Notes: a model not told the origin generated them from the sequence alone. DNA of 64,000 nt from Sphingomonas gei (GCF_004792685.1 NZ_SRXT01000007.1:186001-250000); one strand, 5' to 3'; counted from the stretch's first letter, positions 24,329 through 32,783 are shown. Program-made: numbers and translations.

Positions 24329-25697
24329 AGGCTTCGCGGTACCGTTTCACGACGCGCAGCGCGACGATGTTGAGCAGCAGGGTGATCACGAACAAGGTCA
24401 GTCCCAGCGCGAAGGCGGCGAGCGTCTTGGGGCTGTCGAACTCGCTTTCGCCGGTGAGCAAGTCGACGATCTGCTTGGTGACCGTGGTCGCGCTCTCGAA
24501 CGGATTGAGCGTGATGTTCGCGGCGCCGCTCGCCGCCATCACCACGATCATCGTCTCGCCGATCGCGCGGCTGACTGCCAGCAATATGCCTGCGACCACG
24601 CCAGGCAATGCCGCGGGGATCAGCACCCGCGAGATCGTCTCGCTGGTAGTTGCGCCCATCGCCAGGCTGCCGTCGCGCATCGCGGTGGGCACCGCCGCGA
24701 TCGAATCGTCGGCCATCGACGAGACGAACGGAATGATCATCACCCCCATCACCAGACCCGCTGCCAGCGCGCTTTCCGATGAGGCATAGGTATAGCCGAA
24801 CGACACTGCGAGATCGCGCACCGCCGGCGCGACGGTCAGCGCGGCGAAATAGCCATAGACCACCGTCGGCACGCCCGCGAGCATCTCGAGCGTCGGCTTC
24901 ATCCATTTGCGCACGGTCGGCGCGGCATATTGAGTGAGGTAGATCGCGCTCATCAGCCCGAACGGGATCGCGACGATCATCGCGATCACCGCGCCGATGA
25001 AGAAGGTTCCCCAGAACAACGGCACCGCGCCGAGCGATTTGCCCGGATCATTGGCGTCGATCACCTGCGGGCTCCAGTGCGTGCCGAGCAGGAAATCGGT
25101 GATCGGCACCTGCTGGAAGAAGCGCAGCGATTCCCACAGCAGCGAGAGGAAGATGCCGAGCGTCGTCAGGATCGCGATCAGCGATGCGACCAGCAGCAAC
25201 ACCATCATCCCGCGCTCGACCTGGCTGCGCGCCTTGAAATGCGCACCCACGCGGGTCAGCGCGAAGGCGGCGCCGGCAAAGGCGAGCAGGATCGCCACGC
25301 CGGTGCCCATCCAGCCATAATAAGCCTGCGCCGAGCGGGTCGGGGCAGCGAGTTGCTCGGCAACCGGATCGAACGCCGTCGCGTTGTCCTCGCTGGCGAC
25401 GCGCTTGGCTTCGGCGAGCAGCGCGTCGCGCTCGAATTCGAATTGCGGAAGCTGCGCCGCAGCCGGGTGCTCGAGCACCGCTTCTTTGACCAGCCCGGGC
25501 TGGGCCGCGCTCCACACCACGACGAACAGCAAGGCGGGCAGGATCGTCCACATCGCGACGTACATGCCGTGCTGGCCCGGCAGCGAATGCAGCCGCTTGG
25601 CGCCGCCCCGGTCGAAACGGTTGGCGCGCGCGCGCGCGGTGAGCCAGCCGATGAGGCCAAGCCCGGCGATCAGGAAGAGGAGTGCGAAGCCGTTCAT
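24321..25697 (-). CDS. pstC: Phosphate ABC transporter permease PstC
   Basis: 458 residues from ATG 25697, again an extended form with a long periplasmic N-terminal region between the first helices and the permease core (LLWESLRFFQQVPITDFLLG onward). Core features are AIYLTQYAAPTVRKWMKPTLE and the EAA loop MRDGSLAMGATTSETISRVL. It forms the channel with PstA. The ATG overlaps the pstS stop by one base, giving tight coupling. Confidence 0.94.
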   Translation of the reverse strand: MNGFALLFLIAGLGLIGWLTARARANRFDRGGAKRLHSLPGQHGMYVAMWTILPALLFVVVWSAAQPGLVKEAVLEHPAAAQLPQFEFERDALLAEAKRVASEDNATAFDPVAEQLAAPTRSAQAYYGWMGTGVAILLAFAGAAFALTRVGAHFKARSQVERGMMVLLLVASLIAILTTLGIFLSLLWESLRFFQQVPITDFLLGTHWSPQVIDANDPGKSLGAVPLFWGTFFIGAVIAMIVAIPFGLMSAIYLTQYAAPTVRKWMKPTLEMLAGVPTVVYGYFAALTVAPAVRDLAVSFGYTYASSESALAAGLVMGVMIIPFVSSMADDSIAAVPTAMRDGSLAMGATTSETISRVLIPAALPGVVAGILLAVSRAIGETMIVVMAASGAANITLNPFESATTVTKQIVDLLTGESEFDSPKTLAAFALGLTLFVITLLLNIVALRVVKRYREAYE

Positions 25698-26770
25698 CAG
25701 TGCAATCCGGCCGGGTCGAGCGCAGCGCGCTGCGCCACGATCTGCGCCGATTTCGCGCGCAACGCGTCGGGCGCCGCGATCAACCCGCGCTGGGTGAGCT
25801 TGCCCTTGGGGTTCCACATCGTCGTGTAGAGCGTGAGGAAGTCCGCAAGCCCGGGCACTGCCCGTAGATGGCGCTTCTTCACATAGAGGAACAAGGGCCG
25901 CGCGCCCGGATAGGTTCCGTCGGCGATGGTCGCATAGGTCGGCGTCACCCCTTCGATCGGCACGCCGTGGAGCCGGTCGATATTCTCCTCCAGATACGAA
26001 TAGCCAAACACGCCGAGCGCGTTGGGGTTCGCGGCGAGCCCCTGGACGATCAGATTGTCGTTCTCGCCCTTGTCGATATACGGCCCGTCGTCGCGGATGC
26101 GCTTGCAGCGGGTGTCATAGGGCGCGGCGTCCTTCGCCGCCTTGAGCGCGTTGGCCTGCGGGTCGGCGGCGGCGCAGCCCGGTTCCATCACCAGCTCGAC
26201 CAGCGCATCGCGCGTGCCGCTGGTCGACGGCGGACCCATTACCTGGATCGGAATCGCCGGGAGCGATGGATTGACGTCGCGCCACGTCCGCGCCGCATTG
26301 GGCTTGCCCAGCGGGTTCGCGGCGAGCGCCAGATAGACGTCCTGCTTGCTCAGCCGGAGCCGGGGGCCGTTATTCGCTTCGGCCAGCGCCACCCCGTCCA
26401 CGCCGATCTGGACTTCCATGATCTCGCCGACGCCATTGGCCTGGCAGAGCTGGTATTCGGATTTTTTGATGCGGCGGCTGGCATTGGCGATGTCGGGGAA
26501 TTCCCAGCCCACGCCTTCGCAGAAGCGCTTGAGCCCCGCGCCGGTGCCGATCGATTCGACCACCGGCGCCCGCCGTCCGCCGCCTTGATTGACGAAGGTC
26601 TCGGCGACCGCAGTGGTGAACGGATACACCGTCGACGAGCCCACGACGCGGATCTCGCGCGCCGTGTTGCTGTCGCAGCCGGCCAGCGTGAACGCCGCCG
26701 CTGCAATCAGGCCTAACCTGCCGAAAATGTCGCGAACTCCCGCTATGCCCCGAGTCGTGCGCCGCAGCAC
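25697..26770 (-). CDS. pstS: Phosphate-binding lipoprotein PstS
   Basis: 357 residues from GTG 26770. The lipobox FTLAGC (Cys32) predicts a lipid-anchored periplasmic protein. The phosphate-binding family is shown by IRVVGSSTVYPFTTAVAE, ESIGTGAGLKRFCEG, VMGPPSTSGTRDALVE and GYSYLEEN. No better start was found, although the ribosome-binding site is weak. It is first of the pst genes after phoR, and a candidate Pho box ends 24 bases upstream, inside the phoR 3' end. If transcription begins there the leader is very short or the true start lies a little inside. Confidence 0.93.
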   Translation of the reverse strand: MLRRTTRGIAGVRDIFGRLGLIAAAAFTLAGCDSNTAREIRVVGSSTVYPFTTAVAETFVNQGGGRRAPVVESIGTGAGLKRFCEGVGWEFPDIANASRRIKKSEYQLCQANGVGEIMEVQIGVDGVALAEANNGPRLRLSKQDVYLALAANPLGKPNAARTWRDVNPSLPAIPIQVMGPPSTSGTRDALVELVMEPGCAAADPQANALKAAKDAAPYDTRCKRIRDDGPYIDKGENDNLIVQGLAANPNALGVFGYSYLEENIDRLHGVPIEGVTPTYATIADGTYPGARPLFLYVKKRHLRAVPGLADFLTLYTTMWNPKGKLTQRGLIAAPDALRAKSAQIVAQRAALDPAGLH

Positions 26771-26794
26771 GCAAGCCGCATGTCTTGCAGCCCG

Positions 26795-26812
26795 GTTACG
26801 GCTTTATGACAC
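26795..26812 (-). promoter_or_regulatory. Candidate Pho box before pstS
   Basis: Minus strand GTGTCAT-AAAG-CCGTAAC fits the 7-4-7 layout of PhoB sites (CTGTCAT repeats): 6 of 7 in the first half, about 5 of 7 in the second. It overlaps the phoR stop codon (26804-26806). Position between phoR and pstS supports it; the match is imperfect. Confidence 0.4.
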
Positions 26813-28006
26813 TCGCCGGACCGGAAGCAGCATCGTGACCGTCGTGCCCTTGCCGACCGTGCTGGTGATATCGAGCCGGCCGCGGTGGCGTTCGATGATG
26901 TGCTTGACGATCGCGAGGCCGAGACCGGTACCTCCCAGCGACCGGCTGCGTCCCGAATCGACACGGTAAAACCGTTCGGTGAGCCGCGGCAGATGCTGGG
27001 CCGGGATGCCTTCGCCTTCGTCGCCGACGCTCAGGCGGACCATCGATTCGCCATCGGGCTGCAGTGCGATCGTCACCGGCGTGCCCTCGCGGCCATATTT
27101 CATCGCATTGCCGATGATGTTGTGGAGCACTTGGCTGAGCTGGGTCGGGTCGCCGGCCACCGGCGGCACGTCGGCGAGCTGGGTCACCAGATCGGCCGCG
27201 CGCGGGCTGCCCGAGAGCTCGATCGCGACCTGTCCGATCAGCTCGGCGAGGTTCACCGCTTTGTCGGGCGCGCGATATTTCTCGGCTTCGATGCGGCTCA
27301 GCGAAATCAGATCCTCGATCAGCCGCTGCATCCGCTGCGCTTCGCCGAACACGATCTTGAGGAAGCGGCCGCGCGTCTGCGGATCGTCGCCGGCGTCTTC
27401 GCGCAGCGTCTCGACATAGCCGAGCAGCGACGCCAGCGGGGTACGCAATTCGTGGCTGGCATTGGCGACGAAATCGACACGCATCCGCTCGGCGGCATAA
27501 CTGCCGGTGCGGTCGATCAGATGGACCACGCGGCGCCCGTCGTCGAGCGCATGCACCCGCATCTCCCAGCGCTGGTCGCGCGTGCCCAGCCCAACCAGAT
27601 GGATCGGCGCGCCGGGGGCGCCATTGTCGCGGCGCATCAGCCGCTCCGCCGCGGCGGGGTGGCGGATCGCGACGCGAACGTCTTCGCCCAGCACATGCTC
27701 GCCGAGCAGTTCGCGCGCGCCGTGATTGGCCGCCTCGACTCGGCTGTCGGTGATCACCAGCAACGGCTCGGCGACGGCCTCGATCACTTCGGCGATCGCC
27801 GGCTCGCTCTGCGGCGGCGGGGCGGCGCGTTCGGGCGGGGCGGGGGCTTCGTCGTTGCCGCTCGCGGCGATCAGCACCGCCGCCACCGCGCAGACCAACA
27901 CCACCAGCCCCGCCTGCACATCGCCGTTGAGCAACATGCTCGCGACCGCGGCGATAGCCGCGACGACGAGCGCCAGCGCTGTTCGGACCCCGAGAAAGGA
28001 ATGCAT
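26804..28006 (-). CDS. phoR: Phosphate regulon sensor histidine kinase PhoR
   Basis: 400 residues from ATG 28006. Two N-terminal membrane helices (LALVVAAIAAVASMLL and AGLVVLVCAVAAVLIA) are joined by a tiny periplasmic loop, then a Pro-rich linker, a PAS domain (about 75-170), the HisKA box with His185 in FVANASHELRTPL, and the ATPase domain with N-box HNIIGNAMKYG, DEGEGIP and GGTGLGLAIVKHI. The lack of a sizeable periplasmic domain fits sensing through PstSCAB/PhoU. It leads the phosphate run, 33 bases before pstS. Confidence 0.94.
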   Translation of the reverse strand: MHSFLGVRTALALVVAAIAAVASMLLNGDVQAGLVVLVCAVAAVLIAASGNDEAPAPPERAAPPPQSEPAIAEVIEAVAEPLLVITDSRVEAANHGARELLGEHVLGEDVRVAIRHPAAAERLMRRDNGAPGAPIHLVGLGTRDQRWEMRVHALDDGRRVVHLIDRTGSYAAERMRVDFVANASHELRTPLASLLGYVETLREDAGDDPQTRGRFLKIVFGEAQRMQRLIEDLISLSRIEAEKYRAPDKAVNLAELIGQVAIELSGSPRAADLVTQLADVPPVAGDPTQLSQVLHNIIGNAMKYGREGTPVTIALQPDGESMVRLSVGDEGEGIPAQHLPRLTERFYRVDSGRSRSLGGTGLGLAIVKHIIERHRGRLDITSTVGKGTTVTMLLPVRRVS

Positions 28007-28068
28007 ATGTCCCGTTCTAGGCGCGGATTTACGATTGCGAAAGCCGTGCGGGCGCATGACAAGGCATC

Positions 28069-28458
28069 ATGGCCGACGAAACCACCGGACCCAAGGCTTC
28101 GCGCCGCCGCGCATTGATGCTCGGCGCCGCCGGCGCATCGGCCATCGTCTCGATTCGGCCCGCGCTCGCGCAGACCAGCGCTTCGGTGATGAACTGCGAG
28201 ATTCCGGTTCCCGATCCGGCGCGCGCGGGCAATTACATCGCGCCCGATGGCAGCCTGGTCCCGGCCGGCACGCCGGGCGCCTATCCGCCGCCGGGGGCGC
28301 CGTTCAAGGCCGAAGACGTCAAGCGCGCGCTCGCCGGCGGCAATCTGCCCGGTGCCGATGCCGAGAGCAGCCGCGCCTACACCAATTACATCCGCCGCCT
28401 GCAGTCGGGCACCAGCGGCTTCACTTGCTTCGCCTCGCTGCAGATGCCGCGCGGCTGA
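28069..28458 (+). CDS. Tat-exported hypothetical protein
   Basis: 129 residues, divergent from phoR. A twin-arginine-type signal peptide is visible: ASRRRALMLGAAGASAIVSI then RPALAQ as cleavage region. The mature 95 residues contain two cysteines (VMNCEIPVPD, GFTCFASLQ) and a Pro/Gly-rich stretch (PAGTPGAYPPPGAP). I do not recognise the family. It lies 214 bases before the HPr-rel-A cluster, separated by two repeats, so co-function is only a possibility. Confidence 0.7.
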   Translation: MADETTGPKASRRRALMLGAAGASAIVSIRPALAQTSASVMNCEIPVPDPARAGNYIAPDGSLVPAGTPGAYPPPGAPFKAEDVKRALAGGNLPGADAESSRAYTNYIRRLQSGTSGFTCFASLQMPRG

Positions 28459-28476
28459 ACGCCGTGCGTGTGACCC

Positions 28477-28500
28477 GTCATCCCGGCGAACGCCGGGATC
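28477..28500. repeat. Half copy of the GTCATCCCGGCGAA REP family
   Basis: GTCATCCCGGCGAACGCCGGGA forms a compact hairpin (CCCGGCG-AA-CGCCGGG) and is the same arm as in 11219, 12264 and 14731. The distal arm is absent. Confidence 0.75.
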
Positions 28501-28538
28501 GCATGCGGCGAGCGTGCGCATGCCTTGTAGAAGATTTG

Positions 28539-28652
28539 TTCACGCGGAGGCGCGAAGCGGCTGACGCCGCCGAACGGACTGTTCTCGTCGCGTCGTCGCG
28601 TCGTTGCGCGAACCCTCTTCTTCTGCTCCGCGTCTCCGCGCCTCCGCGTGAA
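28539..28652. repeat. Intergenic element with 16-base perfect inverted ends
   Basis: TTCACGCGGAGGCGCG (28539-28554) and CGCGCCTCCGCGTGAA (28637-28652) flank an 82-base core containing GTCGCGTCGTCGCGTCGTTGCG. It is a different family from the other repeats here and looks like a miniature mobile palindromic element. Confidence 0.7.
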
Positions 28653-28672
28653 CAACACAAAGCCCGCGCCTG

Positions 28673-28939
28673 ATGATGCGTTACAAGGTCGCCCCCAGGG
28701 AAGCGCTGCGTGTCGTCCCCCTCGACGCGCTGACTCTCGTCTATCACCGCGCCTCCGGCATCACCCACATCGTCGACGCCCCGGTGCCCGAAATCCTCGA
28801 GGCGCTGACCGAACCGCTCGACGCCGATGACCTGCTCGCCAAATTGAGCGAAACCTTCGACCTCGCCGACGCCGATCCGGCGGCGCTCGCCGCGCGGCTC
28901 GACGAGCTCGCCGCAGTCGGCCTGGTCGAGCGGCTGTGA
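28673..28939 (+). CDS. PqqD-like carrier protein of HPr-rel-A system
   Basis: 88 residues (ATG 28673, or 28676). The compact PqqD fold is suggested by VVPLDALTLVYHRASGITHIV, LEALTEPLDADDLLAKLSE and LDELAAVGLVERL. PqqD-like proteins bind leader peptides for radical-SAM or other modifying enzymes, but no such peptide or enzyme is seen here; in sphingomonads this gene accompanies an HprK-related kinase. Overlaps the kinase by 4 bases (GTGA). Confidence 0.75.
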   Translation: MMRYKVAPREALRVVPLDALTLVYHRASGITHIVDAPVPEILEALTEPLDADDLLAKLSETFDLADADPAALAARLDELAAVGLVERL

Positions 28940-29796
28940 GGCACGCCACCACGCTCCGCATCGGCCCGGTGGGATTCCGCGTCGGCAGCGATTGGCGTGC
29001 GCCGATCGCCGCGTTGAACGACCTCTATCGCGATTACCCGCAGCCCGACGACGGCATCCCAGACTTCAACGTCCACCTGTTCGCCGCACGCCCATGGCGG
29101 CGGGTGTTGCGCCCGTCGGTCCACATCGGGGGCGACTTCGTCATTCCCGACGCCGCGCCGCTTCCGCTCGTGCAAGGGCTGCTCGCTGCCGAAATGGGGA
29201 TGAACCTCCAGATGGCGCTCGGCCAGCGCCGCTATCTGCTGCTCCATGCCTCGGCAGTCGAGCGCGACGGCAGGGCGCTCCTGATGACCGGCATGTCGGG
29301 CGCGGGCAAATCAACTCTCGCCGCCTTGCTGATGGCGGCAGGCTGGCGGCTGATGGGCGATGAATTCGCGTTGCTCGACCCCGTCACCGGGCTGATCCAC
29401 GGCTTCCCGCGGCTGATCAGCCTCAAGAACGAAGCGATCGGCGTGATCGAGCGCGCGCTGCCCAGGGCCCGGTTCGGCCCGCGGCTCGAAGGCACCCCCA
29501 AGGGCACGATTCGCCACCTCGTCCCCGACGCACGCGCAATCTCGGTGATGGCCGAGCCCGCCGCGCCGCGCCTGATCCTGTTCCCGAGCTACGGCTTCGC
29601 CGCCGCCGAACGGGCAGTGCTGCCCAGCGAAACCTTCGTGCGCCTGACCCAGGCCTCGACCAACTATGTCGCGCTGGCCGAACGCGGGTTCGGTGCCCTG
29701 ACCGGTCTCGTGCGCAGGGTGCCCGCCCGTGCGCTCGATTATCCCGACACGGCGACGGTGCTCGAGCAGGTCGAGCGGATGTGGAGCGCGGGGTGA
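28936..29796 (+). CDS. HprK-related kinase A
   Basis: 286 residues, GTG start overlapping the PqqD-like gene. The HPr kinase catalytic core is present: LLLHASAVERDGRALLMTGM leading into P-loop GMSGAGKST (119-127), then GWRLMGDEFALLD with acidic residues. The N-terminal 95 residues are unlike the HprK N-domain. HPr kinases phosphorylate Ser46 of HPr; the target of this branch is not established and no HPr gene is nearby. The family is a known but uncharacterised marker ('HPr-rel-A system'). Coupled both to the PqqD-like carrier and to the nucleotidyltransferase. Confidence 0.82.
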   Translation: MRHATTLRIGPVGFRVGSDWRAPIAALNDLYRDYPQPDDGIPDFNVHLFAARPWRRVLRPSVHIGGDFVIPDAAPLPLVQGLLAAEMGMNLQMALGQRRYLLLHASAVERDGRALLMTGMSGAGKSTLAALLMAAGWRLMGDEFALLDPVTGLIHGFPRLISLKNEAIGVIERALPRARFGPRLEGTPKGTIRHLVPDARAISVMAEPAAPRLILFPSYGFAAAERAVLPSETFVRLTQASTNYVALAERGFGALTGLVRRVPARALDYPDTATVLEQVERMWSAG

Positions 29797-30791
29797 CCGA
29801 CGCCCGCATCCTCACCGAAGCATTGCGCGACCCGGCAACGGTCGCGCAACTCGACGCCGCCGGCTGGACCGCGTTGCTCGCCATCGCCCGCGCCGAACAA
29901 TTGATCGGCACGCTCGCGCATCGTCTCGCCGGCCTGCCGATGCCGTCTGCCGCGGCGCGCGTTCTCGAAGACGCACGCGCCTCCGCCGAACAGGGCCGCA
30001 TCGCCGCCTTGTGGGAAGCCGAGATGGCGCGCCGCGCGCTCGCCCCCACGGGCATGCCGGTGATCTTGCTCAAGGGCACCGCTTACGCCGCCGCGGGGCT
30101 CGCCGCCGGCACCGGCCGGGCGATCGGCGACCTCGACATCCTCGTTCCGCGCGCCCGGCTCGAAGAAGCCGAAGCGGTGCTCCTTCAGGCCGGCTGGGAA
30201 TGGGTGAAGCCCGATCCCTATGACGATCTCTATTATCGCCGCTGGATGCACGAACTCCCGCCGCTGATCCACCGCGAGCGCGACCGGATGATCGACGTCC
30301 ACCACACGATCCTGCCGCTCACTGCGCGGGTGACGCCCGATGCGGACGCGCTGATCGCCGACAGCGTGGTTCTGGAGAACGGGCTCCGCATCCTCGCCCC
30401 GCACGACATGCTCTGCCATGCCGCAGCGCACCTCTTCGCCGATGGCGATCTCGCGGGCGGCTTGCGCAATCTCTGGGACATTCATTGCCTCGCGGGGGAA
30501 CACGGCATCGCGGGGGTCGAGGCCCGCGCCGTGCATCATGGCCTAGAAGCCGCCGTCGGACGCGCGTTGCGCCTCGCCGATCGGCTATACGGCGGCGGCC
30601 TTCGATACGGACAGGGCAGGGATCGCGATATGCTGTATCTGCGGCGCCTGCTCGCGCGTGACGATTGGGGCCGCCCCACCCGCAAACTGACTCGCCTCGG
30701 CTTCTATGTTCGCAGCCATTGGCTGCGCATGCCGCCGGCGCTTCTTGCACAACATTTATTTACAAAATGGCGAAAGACGGCGGCTCAATAA
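29793..30791 (+). CDS. Nucleotidyltransferase-family protein of HPr-rel-A system
   Basis: 332 residues from GTG 29793 (GTGA overlap with the kinase; GTG 29781 is also in frame). The nucleotidyltransferase motif is LLKGTAYAAAG then GRAIGDLDILVPRARLEEAE, with the paired Asp of the Pol-beta-like fold, and a third acidic region at MIDVHH. It fits the uncharacterised NTP_transf_5 family found near glycan or peptide-modification genes. A C-terminal helical domain ends in the basic WRKTAAQ. The substrate is unknown; context suggests action with the kinase and carrier. Confidence 0.78.
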   Translation: MTDARILTEALRDPATVAQLDAAGWTALLAIARAEQLIGTLAHRLAGLPMPSAAARVLEDARASAEQGRIAALWEAEMARRALAPTGMPVILLKGTAYAAAGLAAGTGRAIGDLDILVPRARLEEAEAVLLQAGWEWVKPDPYDDLYYRRWMHELPPLIHRERDRMIDVHHTILPLTARVTPDADALIADSVVLENGLRILAPHDMLCHAAAHLFADGDLAGGLRNLWDIHCLAGEHGIAGVEARAVHHGLEAAVGRALRLADRLYGGGLRYGQGRDRDMLYLRRLLARDDWGRPTRKLTRLGFYVRSHWLRMPPALLAQHLFTKWRKTAAQ

Positions 30792-31118
30792 GATATGAAT
30801 AATAGTGTTCCGAGAAATCGGCAAAGTAACGACTTGCCGCTGAGCTGATTCGATTTGAGATTCGAGTTGAAGGAGTAGTTTCGGAATATTACATTAGGTC
30901 CACGCTCTGGTCAGTGACAGCGCGTGCATTTGAACGAGCGCCTGATAAAAAATAAACTTTGGGCAGAACGCCTCCTGCTGCGCATCCGAAGGAGTGGCAG
31001 CAGGCTCTCCGTTAGCGGTTTGTTAACCTTTCCGAAGCGAAAGTTAACAGGCGACCGGAACAATCGGGGCACACGGCAAGGGGCGCAGATCGATGTAGTT
31101 CAGGGTGGTGAGGCTTTT
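30792..31118. other. AT-richer intergenic region with near-perfect palindrome
   Basis: 327 bases without a supported gene. It has GATTCGA and GATTCGAG copies near 30849-30866 and the near-palindrome TGTTAACCTTTC-CGAAGC-GAAAGTTAACA at 31021-31049 (one extra C in the left arm). The palindrome sits 70 bases before the next start and includes a TTAACCTT motif. Promoter function for 31119 is likely but unproven. Confidence 0.5.
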
Positions 31119-31427
31119 GTGATCGACGAACCCGCGCAGGCTTGTGAATCCGCCGACGCAAAGACGATCGTCGACGCATTGTGGGCGAACTGGCCGATGG
31201 TCGTGACGCTTCGGGCGGCCGATGTCGGCATGGAGAGTGCCGAGCGCGTCACCGATTTCATCCGGAACTTCCAGGATCTCAGCGACGCCGGGATGATCAG
31301 CTACGAAGCGTTCGTCGTCGGTCCCGGCGGCCCCCAGGTCATCGACGCGGCGCTCACCGCGCGCGGCCGCGCGTTGACCGCGCGGCGAATGCACCCGCCA
31401 AGGGCACCGCGTCAGCTGGCGAGGTGA
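31119..31427 (+). CDS. Hypothetical soluble protein (about 102 aa)
   Basis: The frame is open from 30924, but the likely start is GTG 31119 with GAGG 6 bases upstream. The product begins VIDEPAQACESADAKTIVDA and contains LWANWPMVVTLRAADVGM and RNFQDLSDAGMISYEAFVVG, a pattern of alternating helices with no catalytic motif I recognise. A basic tail (RRMHPPRAPRQLAR) follows. Its last 16 bases overlap the convergent GAF-like gene, so transcripts of the two are partly antisense. Confidence 0.5.
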   Translation: MIDEPAQACESADAKTIVDALWANWPMVVTLRAADVGMESAERVTDFIRNFQDLSDAGMISYEAFVVGPGGPQVIDAALTARGRALTARRMHPPRAPRQLAR

Positions 31428-31879
31428 GGCTGGCGGATCATGTCCGCCACGACATCGGCGATGGTGCGCAGGATCTTGAGGTCGTGCCCGTCGAACGCGC
31501 GCTGCCCGCGCTGTAGCGCGACGATGCGGCCGAGCGGTGCGCCGTCGGTGTCGTGGAGCGGGACGCAGGCATAGGATCGAAAGCCGCTCGCACTCGCTTC
31601 GATCGGGTCGGCGAGCTGCCAGAGCAATGCCTCCGATCTCTCGGCCTCTCCGCCCGCAAGCAATATACCCGCGGTCGAGAGGCGCTCGGCTGCGGCGACG
31701 GCGCGCTGACGCTCGGCATAATGGCGGAGATCGACGATCGCCCCGTCGGCGACCAGGGTGAGCTGGACGAGTTCGGCCAGCTTGGCGGAGGCGATCCGCC
31801 CGCCCGGTTTCAGCCCGTCATCGGCCTCCCAGGAGGCGCGCCCAGACCCCTTCAACAACATCCCCCCGAAGCGACCCAC
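31412..31879 (-). CDS. GAF-like domain protein
   Basis: About 155 residues from GTG 31879 (AAGGA 7 bases upstream); ATG 31861 or 31951 are alternatives. The segment FRSYACVPLHDTDGAPLGRI followed by VALQRGQRAFDGHDLKILRT has the order of a GAF domain (ligand or redox sensor). It is a stand-alone GAF without output domain, so it may act on a partner protein. The first 40 residues are poorly defined. Confidence 0.6.
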   Translation of the reverse strand: MGRFGGMLLKGSGRASWEADDGLKPGGRIASAKLAELVQLTLVADGAIVDLRHYAERQRAVAAAERLSTAGILLAGGEAERSEALLWQLADPIEASASGFRSYACVPLHDTDGAPLGRIVALQRGQRAFDGHDLKILRTIADVVADMIRQPHLAS

Positions 31880-32031
31880 GCTCTTTTCCTTCGTATATGC
31901 TCGGTCGGTTGTACGGTAAAAGCAAGACCCCGGTGTAGTCCGGTGAATCACGGGGCAGGACGGCGAACTATAGCGGCCGGATGCCCCTGATCAGCTGCCG
32001 AAGAAAAGATGCGGAAGCATCGAGATATGGG

Positions 32032-32709
32032 TCACTGCGCCGCCAGTCGCTCGAGCGTGGGTATCAGTTCGTCGAAATGGTCGATCACCGCGTCGGCGCC
32101 GAGTTCCTCGACCGGCTGCATCAGGAAGCCGAAGCTGACCGCGATCGACGGAATGCCCGCATTCTTCGCCGCTTCGATGTCGAAGATCGAATCGCCGACG
32201 AACGCCGCCCGCCCGCCGCCGCACCGCCGGATCATCTCGCGGATTCCCGTGGGGGAGGGTTTGCGGCTGTCCGGACCCATCGTGTCGCCGCCGATGACAC
32301 AGGCGAAGCGGTGATCGAGGTCGAGTTCGGCGACCAGCCTCGCTGCCAGCTGCTCGGACTTGTTCGTCACGATCGCGAACTTGGCGCCGCGCGCGTCGAG
32401 CGCGTCCATCGCCGCCGAAAGCCCGGGAAAGGCGTGCGTGGCCCGGGCGATGTTGTCGCCGTAGAAAGCGAGCAGTTCGGGATAGACGCGCTCCAGCACT
32501 TCCGGATCGCAGCCGCCCGACGCCTCCAGCCCCTGCTGCAGCATGTATTTCCCGCCGCGCCCGATCATCGGCTTGACCGCCGCGATGCTCAGCGGTGGAC
32601 GCCCGAGCAGGCCCAACCCGTGGTTGAGCGCATCGGTCAGGTCGGCGCTGGTGTCGAACAGCGTGCCATCGAGGTCGAACCCGATGATGTCGAAGGGGAA
32701 GTCGGTCAT
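32032..32709 (-). CDS. gph: HAD phosphatase, phosphoglycolate phosphatase-like
   Basis: 225 residues from ATG 32709. HAD motif I FDLDGTLFDT, motif II IVTNKS, the conserved Lys in RKPSP and motif IV VGDSIFDIEAA are intact, with a helical cap at about 20-85. Family members hydrolyse 2-phosphoglycolate or other small phosphate esters; the gene symbol rests on overall likeness. It is divergent from glmU, 74 bases away. A direct link to amino sugars is not required. Confidence 0.82.
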   Translation of the reverse strand: MTDFPFDIIGFDLDGTLFDTSADLTDALNHGLGLLGRPPLSIAAVKPMIGRGGKYMLQQGLEASGGCDPEVLERVYPELLAFYGDNIARATHAFPGLSAAMDALDARGAKFAIVTNKSEQLAARLVAELDLDHRFACVIGGDTMGPDSRKPSPTGIREMIRRCGGGRAAFVGDSIFDIEAAKNAGIPSIAVSFGFLMQPVEELGADAVIDHFDELIPTLERLAAQ

Positions 32710-32783
32710 CGCCGCGCCTGCTGCCAGCAACGCTATGGAATTGGCAAGCTTGTCATGGCAGGGGATTGCGCTGGAGGGTATTC

